A stretch of 64,000 nucleotides of DNA, from assembly GCF_016741875.1 (NCBI RefSeq), contig NZ_JAERRF010000036.1:1-64000 (forward strand), read 5' to 3'. This document shows, piece after piece, positions 26,682 through 34,387 of the stretch. The notes under the pieces are model-generated. The model saw only the letters and a list, made by a program, of their open reading frames with translations. It was not told the DNA's origin and searched no databases. Origin of the DNA: Streptomyces coffeae (GTDB lineage: Bacteria > Actinomycetota > Actinomycetes > Streptomycetales > Streptomycetaceae). Each line of letters begins with the position of its first letter. Within the stretch, counting starts at the first letter, position 1. The translations under genes were made by a program, and so were the position numbers.

Positions 26682-27610
26682 TGGATGGCTCCGATCTGTG
26701 CGGTGAGGTCGCCGCCCTCGGCGAGCAGCGCGCGGATCCGGGCGAGGCCCGGGTCGGTCGGCTGTATGAGCGGCGGCCGCACGAACGCGCTGGCGATGCG
26801 CCCCTGTTGGGCGAGGACCCACTTCGCAGGGGCCGGGTTCGTCTCGACGAACAGGAGGTCGACCAGCGGGTGCAGGCGGTAGTGCAGGTCGCGGGCGGCG
26901 TCGAAGTCGCCTGCCTCCCACAGCTCGTACATGCGCCCCACGGCACTGGGCGCGAGGTTGGCGACCGCGCTCACGAATCCCGCTCCGCCCAGTGCCAGCA
27001 GCGGCAGACACAGCAGCTCGATGCCCGACCACACCAGCAGCGAGCGGCCGCAGGCGTGCAGTACCCGGGAGAAATGCTCGAAGTCCTTCGTGGTCTCCTT
27101 GATCCCGACGAAGTTGTCGAAGTCGGTGAACAGCCGCTTCACCGTTTCCGGCGCTATGTCCACGGCGGTGCGCGAGGGCACGTTGTAGGCCACGATCGGC
27201 AGATCCGGGAACTCGCGGGAGACCGTGGCGTACCACTGGTAGAGCGCCTCCTGCGTGGGTCGGGCGTAGTACGGCGTGATGACCAGTGCCGCGTCCGCGC
27301 CCACGTCCCGTGCGGCGGCCGTGATTTCGAGGGTCTCGTCGAGCTTGTGGGAGCCGGTGCCGGGCAGGAACGGCACACGGTCACCGACCTCCTCCACTGC
27401 GGTGCGGATGCCAGCGATCCGTTCGGCGACGCTCTGCGCGCTGGGTTCACCGGTCGAGCCGCCCAGCGAGATCCCGTGCGAACCCGACTCCAACTGGAAG
27501 CGGATCAGGCCGCGCAGACTGTCGTGGTCGACGGCGCCGTCCGCGGTGAACGGCGTGACGACCGGGGCGATGGATCCGCGGATGACGGACGGGTCGCTGC
27601 GGAATTTCAC
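26678..27610 (-). CDS. DapA-family aldolase/lyase of the hpa operon
   Basis: A 310-residue class I aldolase-fold protein starting at GTG 27610, overlapping the stop of the upstream gene (GTGA). It has the family signatures GGSTGEPSA, the Tyr-containing AYNVPSRTAVDI and the Schiff-base lysine in FVGIKETTKD. Family members are pyruvate-dependent lyases such as dihydrodipicolinate synthase. In this operon no HpaI-type (class II, metal-dependent) 2,4-dihydroxyhept-2-enedioate aldolase is visible, so this protein probably performs the final split to pyruvate and succinate semialdehyde, or a related step. That assignment is inferred from context only. Confidence 0.8.
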   Translation of the reverse strand: MKFRSDPSVIRGSIAPVVTPFTADGAVDHDSLRGLIRFQLESGSHGISLGGSTGEPSAQSVAERIAGIRTAVEEVGDRVPFLPGTGSHKLDETLEITAAARDVGADAALVITPYYARPTQEALYQWYATVSREFPDLPIVAYNVPSRTAVDIAPETVKRLFTDFDNFVGIKETTKDFEHFSRVLHACGRSLLVWSGIELLCLPLLALGGAGFVSAVANLAPSAVGRMYELWEAGDFDAARDLHYRLHPLVDLLFVETNPAPAKWVLAQQGRIASAFVRPPLIQPTDPGLARIRALLAEGGDLTAQIGAIQ

Positions 27611-29040
27611 TGTGACTCTCCCTTGCACCAGTTCTCGTATGCGTCCCGCCAGGCCGGGCCCAGCGGATACAGGCTGTCGACGCTCTCGCCCGCGGCGACC
27701 TGCTCGGCGATGAACCGCTCCTGCCGCTCCTGCTCCTGGCAGTCGGCGACCAGGTCGTCGGCGAGGTCCGGCGGTACGACGACCACACCGTCGTCGTCGC
27801 CGACGAGCAGGTCGCCGGGCTGGACCAGGGCCCCGCCGCAGGCGACGGGCGTGCCCGTGTCCCAGGGGACGTGGCGTCGGCCGAGGACGGAGGGGTGACT
27901 GCCTGCCGCGTACACCGGCATGCCCATCCCGGCGATGGCGGCGCTGTCGCGGACCGCGCCGTCGGTGACTACGCCGGCCGCGCCCCGCCGCATCGCCCGC
28001 AGCGCGAGAATGTCGCCGAGCGTTCCGGCGGTGGCGTCCCGCCGGGCGTCCATCACCAGGATGTGTCCGGGCCGCAGTTCTTCTATGGCCCGCTTCTGGG
28101 CGTTCATGCCGGTGCCGTACTTCGTGAACAGGTCCTCGCGCAGCGGCAAATAGCGCAGGGTGTGGGCGACACCGACCAGGTTCCCGGCCATGGAGGTGAC
28201 GGGCCGTACGCCGTCGACCGACATGTGGGGCAGGCCGCGCCCGCGCAGCTGGGCGCTCAGCGTCGCCACGGCGACCGAGCGCAGTCCGTCCGCGAGACGA
28301 GGGTCGAGCACCGGCTCCGGTTCGTACGCCGCTCCGTACGCGGCCTCGCGATCGGCCGCATCGGTCCTGGGCGTCGCCCCGTAGGGGGCGAGGGCGTCGC
28401 CCTTTGCGATCGGGTTCCTGAGGCGTCCGGTGGACAGCTCACCGCCGGTGACCTCGACCTCCACCACGTCACCGGGCCGCACGACCGAGGCACCGGCCGG
28501 AGTGCCGGTGAGGATGACGTCGCCGGGTTCCAGGGTGACCAGCCGTGACAGGTCGGCGATGAGCTGCCCGAAGGGAAAGAGGAGGGTGTCGGTGGTGTCG
28601 TCCTGCACCAGGTCACCGTTTACCCACGTTCTCAACCGCAGTGCGTCCTGGTCGAGTCGGCGTGCATCCAGCAGCCGTGGCCCGATCGGCGTGAAGCCGT
28701 CGGCGCCCTTGGAACGGAGGTTGGAGCCGCGGTCGGCGTACCGCAGGTCGTAGACGCCCGCGTCGTTGGCGGCCGTGACCCAGCGGACGTGCGACCAGCC
28801 GTCCTCCGGCGCCACGCGTTGCGCGCGCGAGCCGATGACGAGTGCGATCTCGCCCTCGAAACCGAGGAGTTCGCAGTCGGCCGGCCGGACGATGGCCTCC
28901 TGCGTCCCCGCGAGTGAGGAGGGCGGCTTGAGGAAGTAAGACGGCTGGGCGGGGACGCGACCGCGCTCCTTCGCGCGGCTGAGATAGTTGAGATGAACCG
29001 CAATGATCTTCGAGGGGGGATTGCCCAGGGGGTGTGTCAT
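27607..29040 (-). CDS. FAH-family decarboxylase/isomerase fused to an RraA-like domain
   Basis: A 477-residue fusion; the ATG at 29040 has GGGGG upstream. The first ~240 residues are a fumarylacetoacetate-hydrolase domain (GFEGEIALVIGSRAQRV, GDVILTGTPAGASVVRPGD), the fold of HpaG/HpcE, which decarboxylates and isomerises 5-oxopent-3-ene-1,2,5-tricarboxylate. Residues about 265-450 are RraA/HMG-aldolase-like (SMAGNLVGVAHT, HILVMDARRDATAGTLGDIL, GAAGVVTDGAVRD). In enterobacteria HpaG is instead a tandem of two FAH domains. The RraA part may act as an oxaloacetate decarboxylase or aldol lyase in the same pathway, but this is not shown. It lies 13 nt downstream of hpaB. Confidence 0.85.
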   Translation of the reverse strand: MTHPLGNPPSKIIAVHLNYLSRAKERGRVPAQPSYFLKPPSSLAGTQEAIVRPADCELLGFEGEIALVIGSRAQRVAPEDGWSHVRWVTAANDAGVYDLRYADRGSNLRSKGADGFTPIGPRLLDARRLDQDALRLRTWVNGDLVQDDTTDTLLFPFGQLIADLSRLVTLEPGDVILTGTPAGASVVRPGDVVEVEVTGGELSTGRLRNPIAKGDALAPYGATPRTDAADREAAYGAAYEPEPVLDPRLADGLRSVAVATLSAQLRGRGLPHMSVDGVRPVTSMAGNLVGVAHTLRYLPLREDLFTKYGTGMNAQKRAIEELRPGHILVMDARRDATAGTLGDILALRAMRRGAAGVVTDGAVRDSAAIAGMGMPVYAAGSHPSVLGRRHVPWDTGTPVACGGALVQPGDLLVGDDDGVVVVPPDLADDLVADCQEQERQERFIAEQVAAGESVDSLYPLGPAWRDAYENWCKGESQ

Positions 29041-29053
29041 GTCGGCCCCCGGG

Positions 29054-30505
29054 TCAGGCGCGGTCGAGGAAGGCATGGACCTTCGCCTTGTACGGCTCGC
29101 GATCGTACGACTTCACGTACGCGCCCGCCATCCGGACCGGGTCGCCGAAGAAGTAGTACTCGTACAGCGCCTGGCGGCTGGAGAACGCGGAGATGCAGGT
29201 GTCCCACACCAGGCGGAACAGCTTCACTCGCTCAGCGCCGGAGAGGGCCGCGGACTGCAGGTACGCCTCGATGTCCGCGGACGCGGGGCCGGTGACGTCG
29301 AGTTCGGTCGGGGTGGCCATCAGACCGGAGGCGCCGAGCTTACGCAAGATCTGCGGGAAGCGCTGGTACAGCTTCGGGTAGAGGTTGCGGGCCGCGTTGA
29401 GCGGCGCGAAGGCGGGCGTGAGCACGCCGTACTCGTTGACCACGGCGTCCGCCTCGGCGGCGCGCAGGAAGGCGCGCAGCATCTCCAGCGTAGCGATGAT
29501 CTCGGCGATGTCCTCCTGGACATGCTGGAACTGCTCGATGCCGATGGCCTCGGTCAGCAGCGACACCAGGCCGAGGATGTACTCGGTCTTGGCGGTGGTG
29601 CGGGTGACGACCTGGTGGGTCATGTGCACCACGGACGACGTCTGCGAGTAGAAGCCGTTGCACAGCTCGGCGTCGCCGAGCGCGAAGCAGCGCTCGTAGG
29701 GCACGTGCACGTTGTCGAAGACGACGACGCAGTCCGACTCCTCGAAGCGGGAGGCGAGCGGGTGGTCGTGGCGTGGGCGGTCGTAGTCGAGGGGCTCGCG
29801 GGCGATGTAGCGCAGACCGGGGGTGTCGTTGGGGATGGCGAAGGCGTACGAGTACGGCTTGTCCTCGGGCGTGCCGCGCAGCACGGTCGAGGGGAAGACC
29901 AGCATTTCGTCGGCGAACGGTGCGATGGTGGCCAGCATGCGCGCGCCGCGGATGACGACGCCGTTGTCGTCCTCCTTGACGATCCGCGCCGCCAGCTTGC
30001 CGCCGGCCTGCTCGGTGCCGGCCACAGCGCGGTTGACCTGCGGCGGGATCAGCGTGTGCGTGCACAGAAGGTCCTCTTCGCGGACCTTCTCGTAGTAGCG
30101 GCGTATATTCTCGCCGAAGTCAGGGTTGGACTGGGCGAACCAGTCGGCGGCCGAGGCGAGCGCCATGAGGGAACTGTTCATGTAGTCGCCGGTACGGCCG
30201 AGCATGCCGAGGCTGTGGTCGGCCCAGGTCTTGAAGGCGGCTCGCCGCTTGGCCAGGTCCTCCGGGGTCTTGGGGACCATGAAGGACGTACCGACGGGCT
30301 CGTTTGAGGTCGGCGAGGTGTAGGTGAGCACGTCCTTGTGGGCGGAGTCGTGCTGCAGGTCGTACAGCTCGGAGTAGGTGCGCACCACGTTACGGAAAGC
30401 GGGGTGGTCCTGGACTCCTCCGGTGAGGGTCTCGCCCTGGATGTGAATCGTGGGGCGGGAAGCAGCCAGGCGCTCCAGGAACTCTTTTCCGGATCGTGCG
30501 GCCAT
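29054..30505 (-). CDS. hpaB: 4-hydroxyphenylacetate 3-monooxygenase, oxygenase component
   Basis: A FADH2-dependent hydroxylase converting 4-hydroxyphenylacetate to 3,4-dihydroxyphenylacetate. The 483 residues are a near-typical length for two-component HpaB proteins. Recognisable stretches are GTSFMVPKTPEDLAKRRAAF near the N-terminus, RTGDYMNSSLMALASAADWF, and THTLIPPQVNRA; the C-terminal half holds the helical acyl-CoA-dehydrogenase-like domain. The ATG has an ideal AAGGAGG about 7 nt upstream. The reductase partner is the next upstream gene, 30 nt away. Confidence 0.92.
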   Translation of the reverse strand: MAARSGKEFLERLAASRPTIHIQGETLTGGVQDHPAFRNVVRTYSELYDLQHDSAHKDVLTYTSPTSNEPVGTSFMVPKTPEDLAKRRAAFKTWADHSLGMLGRTGDYMNSSLMALASAADWFAQSNPDFGENIRRYYEKVREEDLLCTHTLIPPQVNRAVAGTEQAGGKLAARIVKEDDNGVVIRGARMLATIAPFADEMLVFPSTVLRGTPEDKPYSYAFAIPNDTPGLRYIAREPLDYDRPRHDHPLASRFEESDCVVVFDNVHVPYERCFALGDAELCNGFYSQTSSVVHMTHQVVTRTTAKTEYILGLVSLLTEAIGIEQFQHVQEDIAEIIATLEMLRAFLRAAEADAVVNEYGVLTPAFAPLNAARNLYPKLYQRFPQILRKLGASGLMATPTELDVTGPASADIEAYLQSAALSGAERVKLFRLVWDTCISAFSSRQALYEYYFFGDPVRMAGAYVKSYDREPYKAKVHAFLDRA

Positions 30506-30535
30506 GGGAATCCTCCTTGTGAGGTGTGCAGGCGG

Positions 30536-31039
30536 TCAGATGAGGTGTTCGTGGCCTTCGGCGGCCTCCATGGCCGTGCCGAAGCGGCTCCACGTGTAGG
30601 TGAGGGCGTCGCCGTCGCGATGGCCCAGGCCGGTGACTCGCCCGACGACGAGCGTGTGGTCACCGCCGTCGTACGCACGCCATGGATCACACTCGACCCA
30701 GGCCAATGGATTCCCGAGCCGCGGTACGCGTGTGCCTGCCGCCCAACGTGGTTCCGCGTGGCCCGGGGAACCGGCGAACTGCAGGGCCAGGGGCACCTGC
30801 TCCGCCCCGAGGATGTTCACGCAGAACGGGCGGTCGAGCAGCTGGCCGTGGCAGCGGGCCCGGCGCGCGACGCTGATCAGCACCAGCGGCGGGTCGGTCG
30901 AGACGGAGGTGAACGAATTCATGGTCGCACCGCGCGGCCCGTCGTCCCCGGTGAAGGTGACGACGGTGACGCCGGTGGCGAACCGGGACATGCACGACCG
31001 CAGGGCACCTGGGCTCGGCGGGGCAAGCGTTTCGGACAT
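30536..31039 (-). CDS. hpaC: Flavin reductase component (HpaC-type)
   Basis: A 167-residue flavin reductase that would supply reduced flavin to HpaB. The start is ATG 31039, with AGAGGGAG about 8 nt upstream; the frame is open further upstream but that DNA is the promoter region. The flavin_reductase (split-barrel) domain covers the whole protein: MSRFATGVTVVTFTGDDGPR, TMNSFTSVSTDPPLVLISV, then RPFCVNILGAEQ, and HTLVVGRVTGL near the end. It is the first gene of the hpa operon. It could also feed flavin to the StyA-type monooxygenase at 35863, which has no reductase gene beside it. Confidence 0.9.
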   Translation of the reverse strand: MSETLAPPSPGALRSCMSRFATGVTVVTFTGDDGPRGATMNSFTSVSTDPPLVLISVARRARCHGQLLDRPFCVNILGAEQVPLALQFAGSPGHAEPRWAAGTRVPRLGNPLAWVECDPWRAYDGGDHTLVVGRVTGLGHRDGDALTYTWSRFGTAMEAAEGHEHLI

Positions 31040-31197
31040 GGGGAACTCCCTCTGATCGGTCGCCGGCCGTAGAGACGGCGAACGGGCCGGGAACGCCTCA
31101 CAGGCAGACGGATCCACTGCCGGCGTCGCGGGGCCGGCGGGCGGAATGCCCGGTGCCCCGGGGCGCGGGGTGCTCGGCAGCGCTGAGCAGTGGCAGA

Positions 31198-31215
31198 TAA
31201 TCAAAGCTTTGATTA
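31198..31215. promoter_or_regulatory. Perfect 18-bp palindrome, probable MarR/HpaR operator
   Basis: TAATCAAAGCTTTGATTA is an exact palindrome in the 307-nt gap between hpaC (minus) and the marR-like gene (plus). Its size, AT-richness in GC-rich DNA and position between divergent genes fit a MarR-family operator controlling both promoters. Confidence 0.75.
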
Positions 31216-31346
31216 CTTGGGGGACCGTACGCCTCTGCCGCGCGCTTGTGAAGCCCCTTATCCCGAAGAGTGCCGTCATGGACCGCCCCGTGGCGCTCCT
31301 GCCCGGTCACCCCAGGGCGGCCGGCCGTCCGACCTAGACTCCCGGT

Positions 31347-31895
31347 GTGACCCAGGACGATTTCGAACATTCCGACGGCGATGACCTGCACTTCTGGTCC
31401 TTCATCGATCATGCGATCGCCCGTACGACCAAGGAACTGCCCGGCATCGACGCACTCGCGATGCGGATGGTGCTCAGCCTTCATCGCGCCGCGAACATGC
31501 TCGTGTATGACCTTGAGTCCACGGTCCACCGCCCACGAGGGTGGTCGTGGCCGGGCTTCCGGGTGCTCTTCGCGATCTGGCTCACCGCACCGCTGGAAGC
31601 TCGCAAAGTCGCAGAGCTGTCGGGCATGAGTCGCGCCGCGGTCTCCGCTCTCGTCAATACGCTTGAGCGCGACGGCCTGGTGAGGAAGGAACGCGCCCCC
31701 TACGACGGACGCGCCATACTGCTCGGGCTCACGCCGAAGGGGCACCAGGCCATTACCGAAGCCTTCCGAGCCCACAACGCTCGGGAGCAGGACTGGGCGG
31801 GAGCTCTCAGCAAGGACGAACAGCGCACGTTGATCTGCCTGCTCGAAAAGATCAGCGCCCACTCCGCCGACATCGAAGCCAAGCAGCGCTCCTGA
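31347..31895 (+). CDS. hpaR: MarR-family regulator, HpaR-like
   Basis: A 182-residue protein from GTG 31347. The winged helix lies at about 70-135: FRVLFAIWLTAPLEARKVAE, LSGMSRAAVSALVNTLERDG, LVRKERAPYDGRAILLGLTP. It is longer than a minimal MarR because of a ~60-residue helical N-terminal extension. It is divergent from the hpa operon with the palindrome at 31198 between them, so it is the likely repressor, released by 4-hydroxyphenylacetate or 3,4-dihydroxyphenylacetate as known for HpaR. Inducer and repression are inferred. A small hairpin follows its stop. Confidence 0.82.
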   Translation: MTQDDFEHSDGDDLHFWSFIDHAIARTTKELPGIDALAMRMVLSLHRAANMLVYDLESTVHRPRGWSWPGFRVLFAIWLTAPLEARKVAELSGMSRAAVSALVNTLERDGLVRKERAPYDGRAILLGLTPKGHQAITEAFRAHNAREQDWAGALSKDEQRTLICLLEKISAHSADIEAKQRS

Positions 31896-31913
31896 ACGGG
31901 CACCGAGCCCGTT
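31895..31913 (+). terminator. Small hairpin after the marR-like gene
   Basis: A 7-bp stem, AACGGGC and GCCCGTT, with a 5-nt loop begins at the stop codon. The position fits a terminator; the stem is short. Confidence 0.4.
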
Positions 31914-31984
31914 CTGTCGCGGCGCACCGAGCGCCTCGGGCTCTTTGCGGATGTCACGGAAAGGCAGCTGCTCCGAGCTCCTCG

Positions 31985-32560
31985 CACCCGATCGCTCACT
32001 CCGATGCCGCAGCCAGGCAGACTGCGGCATCGCGCAGCAGGACAACTGCCCGCTCCTCGTCCACCCCGCCCGCCGCGAACAGTACGCACACGCTTGCCGC
32101 TCCGGATCGCGGCAACGGCGCGGGCACCGCGAGCGATACGATCCCGGGCACGACCTCGCCCTGGGTACGCACGTGCTCCAGCTCGCGGGCGAGCGTGACC
32201 TCAGGCGCTCGTCGAGCCGGGGTGGCAGTGCCGACGGATGGCCAGGCCGGGTGCGCCCAGGGTCAAAGGAAGCCGCGCACCGGGCCGGTACGCGACCGGT
32301 CCCGCGTGGGTACGTGGTTCGACGGTCGTCACGGTCAGTGCTGCGTCACCGTGGGGCACGGTGAGGAAAGTGGTCGTGCCCAGCTCGTCGGCCACGGACC
32401 GCAGCTCGATGCGAGCCTGCGTCTGCAGGTGGCAGCGCGCAGGCCTGTGGCCGCGGACACCTCGGCGGCAGTGGAGGCGCCCTGTCCGGCGATCGTCTCC
32501 AGCACGACCAATCCCGGTCCGAGGTCTGCGGGCTGATGCCCTCCTTGCCGCGGGCTGTTC
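31985..32560 (-). pseudogene. IclR-family regulator, deleted and frameshifted
   Basis: Three pieces of one IclR regulator lie in order on the minus strand. The HTH (LVVLETIAGQGASTAAEVSA, ATGLRAATCR) lies near 32440-32540. The start of the effector domain (RSVADELGTTTFLTVPHGDA, then RTHAGPVAYRPGARLPLTLG) lies near 32240-32410. The C-terminal end (TLARELEHVRTQGEVVPGIV, then ASVCVLFAAGGVDEERAVVL) lies near 31990-32200. About 50 residues between HTH and effector domain are missing and two frame changes separate the pieces. It may once have controlled the neighbouring monooxygenase or hpa genes. Confidence 0.75.
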
Positions 32561-32643
32561 TGCGCTCCGTGTGTCACTCTCTGTGTTGTTAGGGGCAACC
32601 TAGGGGGTTCCGAGGCTTGTGATGCGCATGGCGGTTCATTAGG

Positions 32644-32667
32644 TTGCTCAAAACGAAATAAGAGCAA
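32644..32667. promoter_or_regulatory. Inverted repeat upstream of the decayed styA
   Basis: TTGCTC and GAGCAA are separated by 12 nt of AT-rich DNA, directly upstream of the start of the styA remnant at 32695 and divergent from the IclR pseudogene. It could be an old regulator site; the evidence is position and symmetry only. Confidence 0.3.
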
Positions 32668-32694
32668 AGTACTCGATTATAGAACAGGTCTCCT

Positions 32695-33260
32695 ATGTCG
32701 GGTGTAGGAATCATCGGTGCCGGGGTGCCCGGTCTCCACCTCGGTTTGTTGCTGCGCCAACGCGACGTGCCCGTAACGCTCTACGTCGACCAGCCCCACC
32801 ACTACGTTCTGAGGGAGACGAGGCGCTGCACTTCCGGGCTGACTTCGCCCACCCGTCACGTGCCGTGCATCACAGGCTGTACCTGCCGCGACCGGCCGCC
32901 GACTTCGCTGAGCGCGGCGGCCGTATCGAAACGCGAGCCGTGGGGCCGCGCGACCTCGGCGCGCCGGCGGCGGCGCACGACGTTCTGGTGGTCGCCTCCG
33001 GGCGCGGGCTGCTCAGCGGCCTGTTCCAGCGCCGCGCGGACCATTCGCCGTTCGACCGGCCGCAACGACGGTTGTGCGCGGGACTGTTCCACGGGATCCG
33101 CGGTGCGGGAGGACTTCCTTCCGCTGGGGGGAGGGGCGCGTCGCACTCGCGCTGGGCGATGGAATTCACCGACAACGTCGGTCATCCCGACCGGCAGTGG
33201 CGTGCCCTGGCGACCCAGCAGCGAATCGGCGCGTTCATCGAACGTACGTGGGATGGTGAC
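32695..33260 (+). pseudogene. Decayed StyA-type monooxygenase gene
   Basis: This is a broken paralogue of the intact gene at 35863. The N-terminal FAD motif is kept (GIIGAGVPGLHLGLLLRQRD). About 45 codons are then missing, and a frameshift near 32815 changes frame. The next block matches residues about 85-180 of the intact protein (HHRLYLPRPAADFAERGG, SPFDRPQRRLCAGLFHG), then about 210 codons are missing, and only the C-terminal tail remains (EFTDNVGHPDRQWRALATQQ, compared with EFTDNFDYPDRQWRIVATAD). The result cannot encode an enzyme. It suggests an ancestral duplication of the monooxygenase on either side of the AraC and dehydrogenase genes. Confidence 0.85.
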
Positions 33261-33266
33261 CGAACC

Positions 33267-34265
33267 ATGGAGGTCGACGTGAAGCAGATCGACAACGCAC
33301 GATCCGTGGGCTCTGCGATGGCCGGCCGGCTGATCAGCACGGGTGACGTCGGGCCGTCGGAGCGTCTGGACTACTGGCGCCACGTGGTCTCCCATGCCTT
33401 CGCCCCGCTGGAATCCAGCGCCGCTGGGGCCGCCACGTTCGCTGCTCGGATGCGTGTGCACAAGCTGGGCAACGTCCTGGTGTCCGAAGTCGAGGCCGAC
33501 GCCCACACAGTGCACCGGACGCCGGGACTCGTGGCCCGGTTCCCGCGCGGCTACTACAAGCTCGGCGTACAGGAGCAGGGCCACGGACTCCTCGTGCAGG
33601 ACGGTCGTGAAGCGTTGATCAGGCCGGGCGACTTCGCGCTGTACGACACGGATCGGCCGTACACGCTCGCCTTCGACGAGCCGACCCGCATGGCGGTGTT
33701 CATGTTCCCCCGCGAGCGGCTGCTGCTGACTCCGGCCCAACATCGCAGTGTGACCGCGTATCGCATCGCCCGGGACGACGAAACCGGATCACTGCTCGCT
33801 CCTCTGCTGGCCCGCCTGACCCGGACGCTGCGCGAAGGTAGCGGGAGCTCCGGCGCCGCACTGGCCGACGCCGTGGTCGACGTCATGTCTGCCCTGTTGG
33901 CAGAACGGCTCGGTGACGAGCACGACAGCGGTGCCAGCGCGTTCCTGCTGCGGGCCAAGACCTTGATCGACGACAACCTGCGGGATCCGGACCTGTGCCC
34001 GGACTCCGTGGCCGCGGCGCTCCACGTCTCCACGCGCTACCTGCAGAGACTGTTTGCCGAAGACGGCAGTGGCGTGGCCCGATGGATCCGGCTGCGACGA
34101 CTGGAGAAGTGCCGTCACGACCTCGTCAGCGCCGCCCACCGCTCGCGCCCGGTGAGCGCCGTTGCGGCCAGCTGGGGGATTCCGGACGCCGCACATTTCA
34201 GCCGGCTCTTCAAGGCCCGGTACGGAATGAGCCCCACCGACTTCCGTCAGCAGGCCCAGTGGTGA
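33267..34265 (+). CDS. AraC-family regulator with AraC-binding-like N-terminal domain
   Basis: About 332 residues from ATG 33267; an ATG at 33318 is an alternative and no strong ribosome site decides. The N-terminal ~180 residues form the cupin-like ligand-binding domain (DYWRHVVSHAFAPLE, HKLGNVLVSEVEAD, LIRPGDFALYDTDRPYTLAF). The C-terminal ~110 residues hold two HTHs (VAAALHVSTRYLQRLFAED, then VAASWGIPDAAHFSRLFKAR followed by YGMSPTDFR). Regulators of this group often control aromatic or amine oxidation genes beside them. It lies upstream of the aldehyde dehydrogenase, StyA and EthD genes on the same strand and is their probable activator. Confidence 0.85.
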   Translation: MEVDVKQIDNARSVGSAMAGRLISTGDVGPSERLDYWRHVVSHAFAPLESSAAGAATFAARMRVHKLGNVLVSEVEADAHTVHRTPGLVARFPRGYYKLGVQEQGHGLLVQDGREALIRPGDFALYDTDRPYTLAFDEPTRMAVFMFPRERLLLTPAQHRSVTAYRIARDDETGSLLAPLLARLTRTLREGSGSSGAALADAVVDVMSALLAERLGDEHDSGASAFLLRAKTLIDDNLRDPDLCPDSVAAALHVSTRYLQRLFAEDGSGVARWIRLRRLEKCRHDLVSAAHRSRPVSAVAASWGIPDAAHFSRLFKARYGMSPTDFRQQAQW

Positions 34266-34387
34266 ACGCGACTCGGCCGTTCGCGAACTGACAAGGTCCC
34301 GTTCCGTGACGTGCTAGCCCGCACGGAGACCCCGGGCTGATGGTGGTCCGCATCAGCCAATTCTGGCGGCACGACAAGGGGATCAGC

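Noticed and set aside
25197..27236. A single 679-residue minus-strand frame covering hpaE and its upstream region
   Set aside because: The first ~185 codons lie over the dapA-like gene in another frame and have no family similarity. The dehydrogenase begins at GTG 26681 with a GTGA overlap.
32865..34265. A 466-residue fusion of monooxygenase and AraC regulator
   Set aside because: The first part is the decayed styA copy with large deletions; the AraC domain is complete from ATG 33267. The in-frame joining looks accidental.
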